Source of the DNA: JAHFTY01 sp964584785
GTDB taxonomy: Bacteria > Acidobacteriota > Terriglobia > 20CM-2-55-15
DNA: 64,000 nt
Direction: 5' to 3'
Assembly: GCA_964584785.1 (NCBI GenBank)
Contig: CAZPBY010000017.1
Location: 1-64,000 of the forward strand
The position numbers and the translations under genes were made by a program. Positions within the stretch are counted from its first letter, which is position 1; each line of letters starts with the position of its first letter. The notes under the pieces were generated by a model. It saw only the letters and a list, made by a program, of their open reading frames with translations, did not search any database and had not been told where the DNA came from. Shown here in pieces: positions 15,176 to 24,287 of this stretch.

Positions 15176-17612
15176 CTCTTAAAAACGACGCCAGCTTATA
15201 CCGGTGACCAACGTTAGTCAACGCCGAACCAACCACCGGCGGCTGGGTCAGGCTAACGGTTATGAGGCCCAGTTGGTCCGTACGAAGAGCCGGCAAAACG
15301 GATGGGTGCGGATGGCCGAACGGGTTATTCGCCCCGACGGAAATGACTCTGACTTTGGACTGAACCCGGAGTCGCACTCCCTTGCTTCCATGGTGGGGAA
15401 CCTTGTAGACGTCGACCTCGGAGGGCGCCTCGATAATCCTTTCAATATCCCCGGTCAGGAGGGCGGTCGCTTTTCCGGAATCCAGCTTCAAAACCAGCGA
15501 GTCGTTGTTTTGATCGTTGGTCCTGGGCCTCCAGTCTCTCGGCGGATGGAGAACCTCGAGCGTCGCGGTCCCAAATCGAACGACGTCCGACGACGATAGC
15601 CACCGGAGGCGGACCTGTCTGGACATGGCTCGACTTAAAAGATCGCGATATTCGCCGGTCATCGGGTTTCTTCCCAACCACAGTTCGCCAACCTGAAAAT
15701 TTTCAAGTACAGACAACAAGCCCTCGATATGGTCGTGGTGGGCGTGGGTTAAGGCGATCGCGTCCAGACGTCGTATGCCCATCGACCATAGGAACGGACT
15801 GACCACGTTTTCGCCGATCGAGAATCCACTCTCGTCTCGTAATCCCAGGAAACGCCCCGCCGCGACGCCGCCACCGTCGATCAACAGTCTCTTGCCGTCC
15901 GGAGTCTCGACTAGAATCGAATCTCCCTGACCGACATCTATAAATGTCAGTGTTGTTTCCTTCGGCGGCGCTTGGGAGAAATCGAAAAGAGCGATGACGG
16001 CCTGCAAGGATATCAGCGCGCCCGCGCTCCCCGTCAAAGTGATCGGGCTCCTTCGGTGCAAACCGACGACCAAAGCTGCGGCCGCACCCAGGTAGGCGAT
16101 CCAGATCCAGACGGGAGGCGACGGAACCCTGATGCTGGCCCACGGGATACGCAGAATCGCAGACAACATCCAATACAGCGCGTGCAAAAGTTCGGCACAG
16201 ACGTACGCGGTGACTCGACCGAGAGGCTTCGGGAGGATGAACGTCGCGAGGCCAAGAGGCGTGACGATTGTCGAGATCAAAGCCGCCGGGATGTTGATGA
16301 TGGGTGACACGAGCGACATCCGGTGGAAGGACTCGACCATAAAGAAAACAAACACCGTCTCGACGCACAATGAGACGACCGCGACTTCGCCAACCATCAG
16401 AACAACGCGCCATGGCAGCACCAGCAGCCAGGTGGGAAGTCCATGAAGTTCACACCAAAGGCGCCGCGCTATCCGCCAGTCCGCAAGCTCCGGCGAGAGC
16501 CGTCCGTCGTGCACGCGGTCGTCGAACCGCGTGAGCGCGTCAGACAACCACCCGAAGGCCCATTTTGCTGCCGGCATTCCGATGCCGACGACGGCAACAA
16601 CGGCTGCGAAAGTCATCTGAAAACTTGAATCCCAGAGGGAACCCGGATCCACCATTAAGATGACGAGCGCGGTTCCTGCGATCGAATTCGCCACGGCATG
16701 TCCTCGATCGAAAAGCTTCCCGATCACCACAAAAGCGACCCCGAGTGCAGCACGAGTGACCGGTGCCTGACCTTCGACCAGAGCGGCGTAGGCGGCTGCC
16801 GCACACAGAACAACGATAAGTCTGACGATTCTGTTGCATGGCAACCGACGCACGATCCACGAAGCCAACCCCGCAATAACGGCAAGTTGGAACCCGGAGA
16901 TCACCACCAGGTGGTAAATCCCGCCGGCCTGGTAAAGACGCTCGGTTTCCACGCCAATACCAAACTTCCGCCCGAGCACCATCCCCATGACGAGACCCTG
17001 GACATCGCGGTCATCGGCGAATTGCGCTTCAAGACGCCGGAAGATCCAGTTCTTGATCCGATCCGGCCCATGCCATCCACGGCCGAGAACCGTGATCAAT
17101 CGCGGATTCCGGATGTTGCCGGTCCAGTAGATTTGCTGACGTTCGAGATGGCGACGGAAATCAAACACGCCCGGATTTCGATACACCGCGGGCCGGTGCA
17201 GCTTCACAAGGATCCCCAGCCGATCGCCGGAACCAAGATCGAGTGCGTTGAACATCGATCGCAGTTCCCGATCGTCCAGAAATTCGGTCAGCCGCGCATA
17301 GCCGTAATACGGTCGCTCGTCTACCGTCTGCAATTCGACGTCCAGATAAGCGCCCAGTCCGCGCCACTCCGGGGCTTTGGTTAAACGTCCGATCAGCCGG
17401 ACCGGAAGGTCTCCCGGATCGGGCGGGACCGGCGGTTCTCGAGACTGCAATCCCGCTCCGAGAAGGAAGAAGGTCAGAAGTAAACCCCAGCGCCTGACAA
17501 ACGCGAGCAACACACTCAACGGAAAACAGAGCCAGACATAGAAAGGATCGAGAAACGGAGATGCCACAATCCCCGCGATCAATGCAGCCAGCGGCCACAA
17601 TAGTGGAATCAT
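15168..17612 (-). CDS. comEC: ComEC/Rec2 DNA uptake channel with C-terminal metallo-beta-lactamase domain
   Basis: The 814-residue protein has the full three-part ComEC layout. First come two N-terminal membrane segments with a DUF4131/OB-like portion (about 1-190). The central competence domain of many helices contains the diagnostic stretch YHLVVISGFQLAVIAGL and APVTRAALGVAFVVIGKLFDR. The C-terminal metallo-beta-lactamase domain (about 560-800) has TFIDVGQGDSILVETPDGKR, LLIDGG and the metal site THAHHDHIEG, then LLTGDIE and KVPHHGSKG. ComEC forms the inner-membrane channel for single-stranded DNA in natural transformation, and the lactamase-like domain is thought to act on the entering DNA. 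No other competence genes are in the window. Confidence 0.93.
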   Translation of the reverse strand: MIPLLWPLAALIAGIVASPFLDPFYVWLCFPLSVLLAFVRRWGLLLTFFLLGAGLQSREPPVPPDPGDLPVRLIGRLTKAPEWRGLGAYLDVELQTVDERPYYGYARLTEFLDDRELRSMFNALDLGSGDRLGILVKLHRPAVYRNPGVFDFRRHLERQQIYWTGNIRNPRLITVLGRGWHGPDRIKNWIFRRLEAQFADDRDVQGLVMGMVLGRKFGIGVETERLYQAGGIYHLVVISGFQLAVIAGLASWIVRRLPCNRIVRLIVVLCAAAAYAALVEGQAPVTRAALGVAFVVIGKLFDRGHAVANSIAGTALVILMVDPGSLWDSSFQMTFAAVVAVVGIGMPAAKWAFGWLSDALTRFDDRVHDGRLSPELADWRIARRLWCELHGLPTWLLVLPWRVVLMVGEVAVVSLCVETVFVFFMVESFHRMSLVSPIINIPAALISTIVTPLGLATFILPKPLGRVTAYVCAELLHALYWMLSAILRIPWASIRVPSPPVWIWIAYLGAAAALVVGLHRRSPITLTGSAGALISLQAVIALFDFSQAPPKETTLTFIDVGQGDSILVETPDGKRLLIDGGGVAAGRFLGLRDESGFSIGENVVSPFLWSMGIRRLDAIALTHAHHDHIEGLLSVLENFQVGELWLGRNPMTGEYRDLLSRAMSRQVRLRWLSSSDVVRFGTATLEVLHPPRDWRPRTNDQNNDSLVLKLDSGKATALLTGDIERIIEAPSEVDVYKVPHHGSKGVRLRVQSKVRVISVGANNPFGHPHPSVLPALRTDQLGLITVSLTQPPVVGSALTNVGHRYKLASFLRGH

Positions 17613-17682
17613 GTTGTGCTCGGGAGCGTGACCGCGTTAGCCGATCACGCGGAAATGGACGGCTGGCAAGGGTGAGGCGATT

Positions 17683-18918
17683 CTAACTCAAGCCGGAGTC
17701 GAACTGCGCGATGAATTCAATGTGATACGTGTTTGGAAACTGATCGATCATGGTGAGCCGTTTCAATCGATAACCATTACGGATAAACACACCGGCTTCA
17801 CGAGCAAACGTCGTGGGATTACACGAAACGTAAATGATACGCGGTGCCTTTAACGCGGCGATTTGCGCCGAAACATTCGGTCCCGCACCCGTCCTGGGCG
17901 GATTGAGCACGACTGCATCCGGGCGCACATCGGCGTTCGCCAAAGCAGCTTCCACTTCAGCCGCCACAAACTCGCAGTTGGAAATCTGGTTCAACTTTGC
18001 GTTCGCCTGAGCCTGTTTGACCCCAATCCGGTTGGCTTCCACACCAATCAACTGACTGCAACGCCTCGCGAGTGGGAGTGAGAAGAATCCGGAACCACAA
18101 AACAGATCCAGAACATTTGAGAGGCCGGTCCCCGCCTGCTCCACGGCTTCCTCGACAAATCGCGTCAGCAAAAACCGGTTCGCCTGGAAAAACGCGTCGG
18201 ATGTCAATTCATATCGAATGCCATGAACCTCAACGGCGGGTCTCCGCCTTTCGTAATGAACTCGATTCGATCCGGATGTGAAGGTGAGGCTCGATAGGTT
18301 CGGGATTTCGAAGAGTGCATTGCGCCACTCCTGCCAAGGCTGCTGCGGATGGACGTCGGGGAAATGGAACGTCGCAGCGATCGCGTCAGCGGAGGCCACA
18401 ACATCGGCGCTCACCGCGGGAATCCTGCAAGCGCCGGCCTGTCTTATGAATTCGTTCAGCTCGGGCGTCAGAGCAGCGCATTCGGCAATCGGAACGACGA
18501 TGTCGGAGTTCTCCCGGACGAAGCCGAGCGAACCGTTACGCAAATGAAACGTGGCGCGCAAACGATACGCGTATTCGGGACCGGTGATGCGCGATATCTC
18601 GCCTTCGAAATCGATCTTCGCGAGCCGTTTCAGGCTTTCGCGGAGGATCGCTTCTTTGTAGTCGAGCTGGCGGTGGTAGCGAATGTGATCCCAATGGCAA
18701 CATCCGACCGTCTTGTAATTCGGACACGCCGGATCCTTTCGATCGGCAGACGCAACGATGATTCGACGCAGGCTGGCTCGCGCGTAGTCCTTTTTCTTTT
18801 CAGTGATCTCGACCTCGGCGACGTCGCCCTCGGCGGTCTTTGGCACAAACACGACGCCCTCGCTCGTGCGTGCGAGTCCGGCACCTCCGTACACCAGCTT
18901 TTCAATCGTGACCTGCAT
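17683..18918 (-). CDS. rlmD: 23S rRNA (uracil-5-)-methyltransferase, RlmD/RumA type
   Basis: The 411-residue protein begins with a TRAM domain (VTIEKLVYGGAGLARTSEGV). Cysteines in DPACPNYKTVGCCHWDHIRY match the 4Fe-4S site of RumA-type enzymes. The Rossmann methyltransferase domain carries NVLDLFCGSGFFSLPLA, VVLNPPRTGAG and the catalytic cysteine in YVSCNPTTFAREA. It would methylate C5 of a uridine in 23S rRNA (U1939 or U747 type) using S-adenosylmethionine. It is the last gene of the iscS-iscU-mnmA-unknown unit; its ATG overlaps the upstream TGA by one base, so the upstream iscS/iscU genes may supply its cluster. RlmC and TrmA are the main alternatives. Confidence 0.9.
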   Translation of the reverse strand: MQVTIEKLVYGGAGLARTSEGVVFVPKTAEGDVAEVEITEKKKDYARASLRRIIVASADRKDPACPNYKTVGCCHWDHIRYHRQLDYKEAILRESLKRLAKIDFEGEISRITGPEYAYRLRATFHLRNGSLGFVRENSDIVVPIAECAALTPELNEFIRQAGACRIPAVSADVVASADAIAATFHFPDVHPQQPWQEWRNALFEIPNLSSLTFTSGSNRVHYERRRPAVEVHGIRYELTSDAFFQANRFLLTRFVEEAVEQAGTGLSNVLDLFCGSGFFSLPLARRCSQLIGVEANRIGVKQAQANAKLNQISNCEFVAAEVEAALANADVRPDAVVLNPPRTGAGPNVSAQIAALKAPRIIYVSCNPTTFAREAGVFIRNGYRLKRLTMIDQFPNTYHIEFIAQFDSGLS

Positions 18919-19565
18919 CAGAGAAGATAAAAAAGACTCAGACGAGGGACGTCAAAACGTTCCAGGAGTTTGCGGCGCCACATCTGATGCTCGAGCATTG
19001 TGAGCTGTTCTGCGGTCATCCTTGCGCGAAACGGATTCAGTTCAGAATCGACTTCGCGTTTGATTTCGAGGATCACGGAATCGGAACACGCAACCTTAAT
19101 CAGGGCGATGAGTTTTTCTTCAAGAGCGGTGAGGGTTTGCTCGGCTTCGCGCAGGTTGCCCACATTCAATTCTCGAATCAGATTGGCCATCCCCGCGAAT
19201 CGACCCGCGAATTCGGGGAAGGGCCGGCTCAGTCCCGAGACCGCGGCGGCCAGCTTTTCAACGTAGTTCGACACCTCGCCCGGCGTCACTTCCGGCATCG
19301 CCGGCTTCTCGGTCCTCATGTCCTTCTGCTCATCGCAAACGTCGGCAATCGCTTTCGCGCAGTACGCTAACGAACCGTATTTGCGTTTTGCGACCGGTCT
19401 GGAGAATGCGCGATCGATGCCTTTAAACACGCAATCCAGGGGGATGCCCTGCTCCTTCCACGTTTCGACCAAAACCCAGTCGAGCGTGTTCAGCCGTGTC
19501 CAAACGTCTCGCTTCTTTTGGAAGTACTCTTCGATCTCGGTGAAGTAGTTGCTGTAGTTCAACAT
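18918..19565 (-). CDS. Unknown protein coupled between mnmA and rlmD
   Basis: The ATG at 19565 shares its A with the TGA of mnmA, and the stop TGA shares its A with the rlmD ATG, so it is coupled on both sides. The 215-residue product is soluble and mostly helical by composition. It has an aromatic N-terminus (LNYSNYFTEIEEYFQKKR), then LNTLDWVLVETWKEQGIPLD and AKRKYGSLAYCAKAIADVC. A helical middle part follows with FRARMTAEQLTMLEHQMW near the end. No catalytic motif or cysteine cluster of a known family was recognised. Its place suggests a role in RNA modification or Fe-S/sulfur handling, but this is inference only. The N-terminal pattern recalls small DnaD-like or replication-helper helices, weakly. 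Confidence 0.85.
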   Translation of the reverse strand: MLNYSNYFTEIEEYFQKKRDVWTRLNTLDWVLVETWKEQGIPLDCVFKGIDRAFSRPVAKRKYGSLAYCAKAIADVCDEQKDMRTEKPAMPEVTPGEVSNYVEKLAAAVSGLSRPFPEFAGRFAGMANLIRELNVGNLREAEQTLTALEEKLIALIKVACSDSVILEIKREVDSELNPFRARMTAEQLTMLEHQMWRRKLLERFDVPRLSLFYLL

Positions 19566-20662
19566 CAATTGACGATCCAGCCGCCGCCGACCACGACATC
19601 ATCCCAATAAAAAACCGCCGCCTGACCTGGTGTGATCGCCCGCTGAGGCTCATCGAATTCCACCATGACTTTGCCGTCTTCGAGCGAAACTGCCGCCGGC
19701 TGCGGTTCGAAGCGATTACGAATCTGGACGTCGCATCGAATCGGAGAATGGAGTGACTCGATGGCAATCCAATTGTGATCGCGAACCGAAAAACGTCGAC
19801 GATGCAGATCGGGATCGTCACCGATCACGATGCGATTCTCGAGCGGTTCAATCTTGACGACATACTGCGGACGGCCTGCCGCAATCAATCCCTTGCGCTG
19901 GCCGACCGTGTACTTGTGAATTCCCGAGTGGGTGCCCACAACATCGCCGGCACCATTGACAATCTCGCCTGGCTGCTCGCGGGCCACGCCCGCGTACTGC
20001 TCGACAAACTCGGCGTAGGACCGGCTCTGCACGAAGCAGATTTCCTGCGACTCCGCCTTATTGTAAGTCGGCAATCCGGCTCGACGAGCGATCTCGCGAA
20101 CTTCCGGCTTCGTCAATTCACCCAGTGGAAAGACAGTCTTCGAAAGCTGGAGCTGCGTCAGCCCGAACAGGAAATACGACTGGTCCTTGGCGCGATCTCT
20201 TCCGCGAAGCAGCACCCATCGGCCCAGCGTCTCATCGTGACGGACGCGAGCGTAATGTCCCGTCGCCACTCGGTCGGCGCCGATGCCGGCGGCCTTGTCG
20301 ACGAGATGATGAAACTTGACGTAGTTGTTGCAGAGGATACACGGACTCGGCGTTTCACCGCGCAGGTAGCTCGATACGAACGGAGAGACGACGGTGCTTT
20401 CGAATTCGCTCTCCAGATTCAAAACATAAAACGGCATCCCCAGGTGCGACGCCACGCGGCGCGCGTCCCAGATGTCGTCCAGCGAGCAACATCGACCGTT
20501 GCGACGCACCTCGGATTCCACCGTCGAGTCTTGTTCGCCCTGCAGCCTTCGGCGCTGATTCCACAGCTGCATGGACAAACCCACGACGTCGTGTCCTGCT
20601 TCCTTTAATAAAACAGCGGCCGTCGACGAATCGACGCCGCCGCTCATCGCAACAGCAATCAC
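19565..20662 (-). CDS. mnmA: tRNA-specific 2-thiouridylase MnmA
   Basis: The 365-residue protein starts IAVAMSGGVDSSTAAVLLKE, with the PP-loop SGGVDSS that activates the tRNA uridine with ATP. The two reactive cysteines are present: C111 in SPCILCNNYVKF and C209 in AESQEICFVQS. The latter accepts the persulfide sulfur. YTVGQRKGL and DQSYFLFGL are further family marks. The enzyme makes 2-thiouridine at position 34 of Lys, Glu and Gln tRNAs. It overlaps iscU by four bases and shares a TGATG junction with the next gene. Sulfur from the upstream IscS is the obvious supply. A TusA-E relay is not seen here. Confidence 0.96.
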   Translation of the reverse strand: MIAVAMSGGVDSSTAAVLLKEAGHDVVGLSMQLWNQRRRLQGEQDSTVESEVRRNGRCCSLDDIWDARRVASHLGMPFYVLNLESEFESTVVSPFVSSYLRGETPSPCILCNNYVKFHHLVDKAAGIGADRVATGHYARVRHDETLGRWVLLRGRDRAKDQSYFLFGLTQLQLSKTVFPLGELTKPEVREIARRAGLPTYNKAESQEICFVQSRSYAEFVEQYAGVAREQPGEIVNGAGDVVGTHSGIHKYTVGQRKGLIAAGRPQYVVKIEPLENRIVIGDDPDLHRRRFSVRDHNWIAIESLHSPIRCDVQIRNRFEPQPAAVSLEDGKVMVEFDEPQRAITPGQAAVFYWDDVVVGGGWIVN

Positions 20663-21009
20663 TTCAATGCTTCCTTAATCGCGTCACACGCAAGCACGCT
20701 GCAGTGAATCTTCGAAGCGGGCAACCCGCCGAGCGCCTCGGCAATTTCTTCCTTGGTGATTCTTCGAGCGTCCGCCACTTCGCGTCCGATGATCATCTCG
20801 GTCGCGTACGAGCTTGTCGCTATCGCGGCGCTGCAGCCCTGGGCCTTGAATTTCGCGTCCGCGATGCGGCCGTTTTCCACACGTACCCAGAGTTTCATGA
20901 CATCTCCGCAAACGGGATTGCTCACTTCAGCAACGCCGGTCGCGTCGCGGATTTCACCGACACACCGCGGATTCTGAAAATAGTCGAGAAGCCTTTCGGA
21001 GTATGCCAA
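20659..21009 (-). CDS. iscU: IscU/NifU-type Fe-S cluster scaffold
   Basis: The 116-residue protein begins YSERLLDYFQNPRCVGEI and has the three conserved cysteine sites: NPVCGDVM, KAQGCSAAIATSS and KIHCSVLACDAI. These hold the nascent 2Fe-2S or 4Fe-4S cluster. The HCSVLA form and the ATEMIIGRE segment fit IscU/NifU N-terminal scaffolds. The IscS interaction motif is not as canonical as LPPVK, the HscA-binding site of E. coli IscU, and appears as GGLPASKIHC. It starts one base after the iscS stop and overlaps mnmA by four bases. Whether it serves the housekeeping or a dedicated Fe-S pathway is unknown. Confidence 0.93.
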   Translation of the reverse strand: MAYSERLLDYFQNPRCVGEIRDATGVAEVSNPVCGDVMKLWVRVENGRIADAKFKAQGCSAAIATSSYATEMIIGREVADARRITKEEIAEALGGLPASKIHCSVLACDAIKEALK

Positions 21010-22173
21010 TCACGCCCCCTTGTAACGGGGTGACAATTCACGAAGTCGAGCGACAATGCCGGGCAGAACAGCGATCACATAATCGATGTCGTCGTCCGTT
21101 GTCATACTGCTGAGGCTGAACCGGAGGCTGCCGTGAGCCTCATCGGGAGTCTTGCCGATCGCTGTCAACACATGCGATGGCTCCAGCGAACCCGACGAGC
21201 AAGCCGACCCCGTCGATACGGCGACGCCTTTGAGGTCGAGTGAAATCACCAGACCTTCGCCTTCGGCATAGTCGACCATGATATTCGACGTATTCGGCAA
21301 CCTCTCGGCGTGCTCCCCGTTGATGTGAATGAAATCGATGCGCGACTTCAACTCCGTTTCGAGACGATCGCGCAACGCACTCACAACGGTCATTTCGGAC
21401 GTCAACCCGAGGCGCGCCAGTCTTGCGGCTTCTCCAAATCCGACGATCCCCGCAACGTTTTCAGTACCGGATCGACGATTGCGCTCGTGCCCTCCGCCGG
21501 TCAGGAGCGGCTTCAAAACCGTGCCTTTCCGAACGAACAGCGCTCCAATGCCTTTCGGCCCATGAATCTTATGCGCGGAAATCGAATAAAGATCGACTTT
21601 CAACCGCCGGACATCGACCGGGATTTTTCCGCTGGACTGCACGCCGTCGGAGTGAAAATACACATCCGCTTCTTCCGCGATGCGTCCGATCTCGTCGATC
21701 GGCTGAATGGTTCCGATTTCATTGTTCGCGTGCATGATCGAAATCAGAATCGTGTCGGGACGGATTGCGCGGCGCACGTCGTCCGGATCGACCACACCGT
21801 CACGCGACACGGGAATCCACGACACATCCCAGCCTTGCTTTTCCAGGTCCTTGCACGTGTGGAGAACGGCATGATGTTCGATTCTGGACGTTATGATGTG
21901 CCGGCCCTTCGCCTTCTGCGAATCGGCAATGCCGCGAATGGCGAAATTGTCCGCCTCGGTCCCGCCGCTCAGGAACACGATTTCGGTCACCTCGGCATTG
22001 ATCAGCCTGGCGACATGCTGGCGGGCGTCGTCGATCATCGCCTTCGCCTGTTGCCCGAACCAATGAATGGACGAGGCATTGCCGAAATGCTCGGTAAATG
22101 CCGTCATCATGGCCGCCAGGACTTCTGGCCGCACATTTGTCGTTGCGTTACTATCTAAATACACTCGACGCAT
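21010..22173 (-). CDS. iscS: Cysteine desulfurase, IscS/NifS type
   Basis: The ATG at 22173 gives 387 residues, starting MRRVYLDSNATTNVRPEVLA as in the family. The frame is open further upstream but that part is not protein-like. VFLSGGTEADNFAIRG, HHAVLHTCKDLEKQG and SDGVQSSGKIPV precede the PLP lysine in SISAHKIHGPKGIGALF. The catalytic cysteine lies in STGSACSSGSLEPSHVL, the short-loop pattern of group I enzymes. It takes sulfur from cysteine as persulfide for IscU and MnmA. It is the first gene of the operon. Its start codon lies only four bases from the start of the divergent SAM-hydroxide gene, so its promoter must lie within that gene's coding region. Confidence 0.94.
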   Translation of the reverse strand: MRRVYLDSNATTNVRPEVLAAMMTAFTEHFGNASSIHWFGQQAKAMIDDARQHVARLINAEVTEIVFLSGGTEADNFAIRGIADSQKAKGRHIITSRIEHHAVLHTCKDLEKQGWDVSWIPVSRDGVVDPDDVRRAIRPDTILISIMHANNEIGTIQPIDEIGRIAEEADVYFHSDGVQSSGKIPVDVRRLKVDLYSISAHKIHGPKGIGALFVRKGTVLKPLLTGGGHERNRRSGTENVAGIVGFGEAARLARLGLTSEMTVVSALRDRLETELKSRIDFIHINGEHAERLPNTSNIMVDYAEGEGLVISLDLKGVAVSTGSACSSGSLEPSHVLTAIGKTPDEAHGSLRFSLSSMTTDDDIDYVIAVLPGIVARLRELSPRYKGA

Positions 22174-22177
22174 CGTG

Positions 22178-22966
22178 ATGATTATAACGCTGACCACGGA
22201 CTTCGGTTTGAGCGATCCCTTCGTCGGAATCATGAAAGGCGTGATTCTGAGCATCGCACCCGAGGCGCGAATCGTCGATATCACGCATGACATTCGATCG
22301 TATGATGTCTCGGAAGCGTCCTTCCTCGTCAACAGTTCGTTCCGGTATTTTCCGGATGGAACGATCCACGCGGTAATCGTCGATCCAGGGGTTGGCTCGA
22401 TGCGGCGTCCGATCGCGGCCCGCGCGAAGAATCACTACTTTGTCGCCCCCGATAACGGAGTCCTTTCCTATATTCTTCATACGGAACGCTCGGAACCGCC
22501 CCCGTCCGTCTACCGAATTACCAATGAAGCTTTATTCCGAAAGCCCGTCAGTCATACCTTTCACGGACGAGATATCTTCGCGCCGATCGCAGGGTATTTG
22601 GCTCGAGGTGCGGCGATCGAAACGGTCGGCGAGGCCATCACGGATTTCGCCATCAAATCCCCTCCACGCCCGGTAATTCGCGGTAAGAAGCTGGTCGCCA
22701 ACGTTGTGCACATCGACAAATTCGGAAATATCGTCACCAATCTTCGCGCAGAGGATCTTCAACCCGGCTTCAGGATCCGTGTGGCAGGGCATGAAGTGTC
22801 GCAGCTCTGCCGGACATTTTCCCACGCCGAGCCCGGGGAGCTTTGCGCCGTCGAAGGCAGCACCGGATACGTCGAAATCGCCCTCAATCAGAGCTCCGCA
22901 GCCAATCGTCTGAATGTCGCCTGTGGCACTGAAATCGAAGTAGAAACAGGTATGCGCATCACTTAG
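22178..22966 (+). CDS. S-adenosyl-L-methionine hydroxide adenosyltransferase (DUF62 family)
   Basis: The ATG at 22178 gives 262 residues. The start IITLTTDFGLSDPFVGIMKGV, then IVDITHDIRSYDVSEASFL, AVIVDPGVGS and NHYFVAPDNGVLSYI are the standard marks of the SAM hydroxide adenosyltransferase family. The SAM-binding region includes DIFAPIAGYLARGA and the later VVHIDKFGNIVTNL. The enzyme splits SAM into adenosine and methionine using hydroxide and is structurally related to fluorinases and chlorinases; the residues do not mark it as a halogenase. The next gene, a TPR protein, starts two bases after its stop. Its own start is back to back with iscS. Confidence 0.92.
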   Translation: MIITLTTDFGLSDPFVGIMKGVILSIAPEARIVDITHDIRSYDVSEASFLVNSSFRYFPDGTIHAVIVDPGVGSMRRPIAARAKNHYFVAPDNGVLSYILHTERSEPPPSVYRITNEALFRKPVSHTFHGRDIFAPIAGYLARGAAIETVGEAITDFAIKSPPRPVIRGKKLVANVVHIDKFGNIVTNLRAEDLQPGFRIRVAGHEVSQLCRTFSHAEPGELCAVEGSTGYVEIALNQSSAANRLNVACGTEIEVETGMRIT

Positions 22967-22968
22967 AC

Positions 22969-24285
22969 TTGAGCTCTGGAGGCAAGCCTACGAGCAAACT
23001 TCATATACTCGATCAGCAGGCCGAAACGGAGAAGGAAGTTTCTCCAGTACCCCCACCTCGCGATTCTGACATCCCTCTTACCAGAGGTGTCCGCAAGATT
23101 GTCGCGATTGCCGTCGTTCTGGTCACGTTCGGCCCGTTGCTCTATCACACCGGGTACCTCTTCCTTGCCGCGTGGATCACACGCAGTAAGACAATGGACC
23201 CGGCCATCTACGAACGCGCCGTCAAATACGACCCGAAGAACCCGGAATACCACTATCTCCTTGCCCAGATTTACAACTACTCCACGCAATACCTGAACAT
23301 GGATCGAGCTCGAGAAGAGTACGAACTCGCGGTTCGCTACAATCCGGATCGGTCCCAGTACTGGCAGGACCTGTCGAAGTTTTACGAGCAGACGGGCGAT
23401 ACGGCTCGCAGTCGAGCCGCAATGAGCAAGGCACTCGAGAAGGATCCGAACTTCGCTCTTCGTCATTGGTCGGCCGCCAATCTTTATGTCCGTCTCGGAG
23501 ATCAAAAGGCCGCGGACCAGGAACTCCGCCGGGCTGCAGATCTGGACCCAAGTTATGTGATCCAGGTCCTCGATCTTGTCTGGGCTGTGTACGGCGACCC
23601 CGATCTCGTGCTGGCGTCGCACATCCCCAACACAAAGCCGGCGAATCTTGTCGCGCTGAACTTTTTTGTCGGGCATGACAGCATCCGCGGAGCCGAGCTC
23701 GCATGGCAACGATTGAGATCGTTCGACGTAAACCGGGAAGCGCGCTTCCGGTATATCGACTACCTCATTGAACAGAACCATGCACACGAAGCGTGGGACG
23801 TCTTTACGTTCGGTCAAAAAAACCCACCGGCGTTTTTTAACGGCGATTTTGAAACAGAACTCATCAACGGTGGTTTCGACTGGCGAATCTCCAGCACCGA
23901 CGATGCGGAAGTCCGCCGCGACACCACGACCGTAAAGGAAGGGCTGGGAAGCCTGCAGTTCACGTTCAGCGGCAAACAGAACCCGAATTACGGTGACGTC
24001 TGGCACTACCTTCCCGTCGAGAGAAATCATGCTTATGAACTGAAGTTTTGGATGAAGACGGACACGATCACGTCAAGCGAAGGCGTCTACGTCAGCGTGG
24101 ACGGCGTGAATTCTGAAAAACAGACAGGTACTTCATATTGGCGCCAATTTACAATCCCATTCACGGCAACGTCGAATCTAGTTCGCGTCACACTACGACG
24201 CGATGAAAGCAAGAAGCTCGATAATCTGCTCAAAGGCAGGCTCTGGCTCGATGGATTCAACATCGCCGAGGTCCCCCAGCGATAA
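22969..24285 (+). CDS. TPR-repeat membrane protein with a C-terminal jelly-roll domain
   Basis: The frame gives 438 residues from a TTG at 22969, two bases after the previous stop; no closer ATG fits, so the start is uncertain. One membrane segment lies near residues 43-66 (KIVAIAVVLVTFGPLLYHTG). TPR-like helical pairs follow, e.g. DPAIYERAVKYDPKNPEYHY and AREEYELAVRYNPDRSQYWQ. The last 140 residues (from NPPAFFNGDFETELINGGF on) read as beta strands with GDVWHYLPVERNHAYELKF, similar to carbohydrate-binding jelly rolls. The next gene is a CpsB-like phosphatase two bases away, suggesting a role in envelope polysaccharide assembly, inferred only from context. Confidence 0.8.
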   Translation: MSSGGKPTSKLHILDQQAETEKEVSPVPPPRDSDIPLTRGVRKIVAIAVVLVTFGPLLYHTGYLFLAAWITRSKTMDPAIYERAVKYDPKNPEYHYLLAQIYNYSTQYLNMDRAREEYELAVRYNPDRSQYWQDLSKFYEQTGDTARSRAAMSKALEKDPNFALRHWSAANLYVRLGDQKAADQELRRAADLDPSYVIQVLDLVWAVYGDPDLVLASHIPNTKPANLVALNFFVGHDSIRGAELAWQRLRSFDVNREARFRYIDYLIEQNHAHEAWDVFTFGQKNPPAFFNGDFETELINGGFDWRISSTDDAEVRRDTTTVKEGLGSLQFTFSGKQNPNYGDVWHYLPVERNHAYELKFWMKTDTITSSEGVYVSVDGVNSEKQTGTSYWRQFTIPFTATSNLVRVTLRRDESKKLDNLLKGRLWLDGFNIAEVPQR

Positions 24286-24287
24286 AC

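Noticed and set aside
22178..22966. Possible SAM-dependent halogenase (fluorinase/chlorinase)
   Set aside because: The protein fits the DUF62 hydroxide adenosyltransferase pattern, and I see no residues specific for halide use; secondary-metabolite genes are absent nearby.
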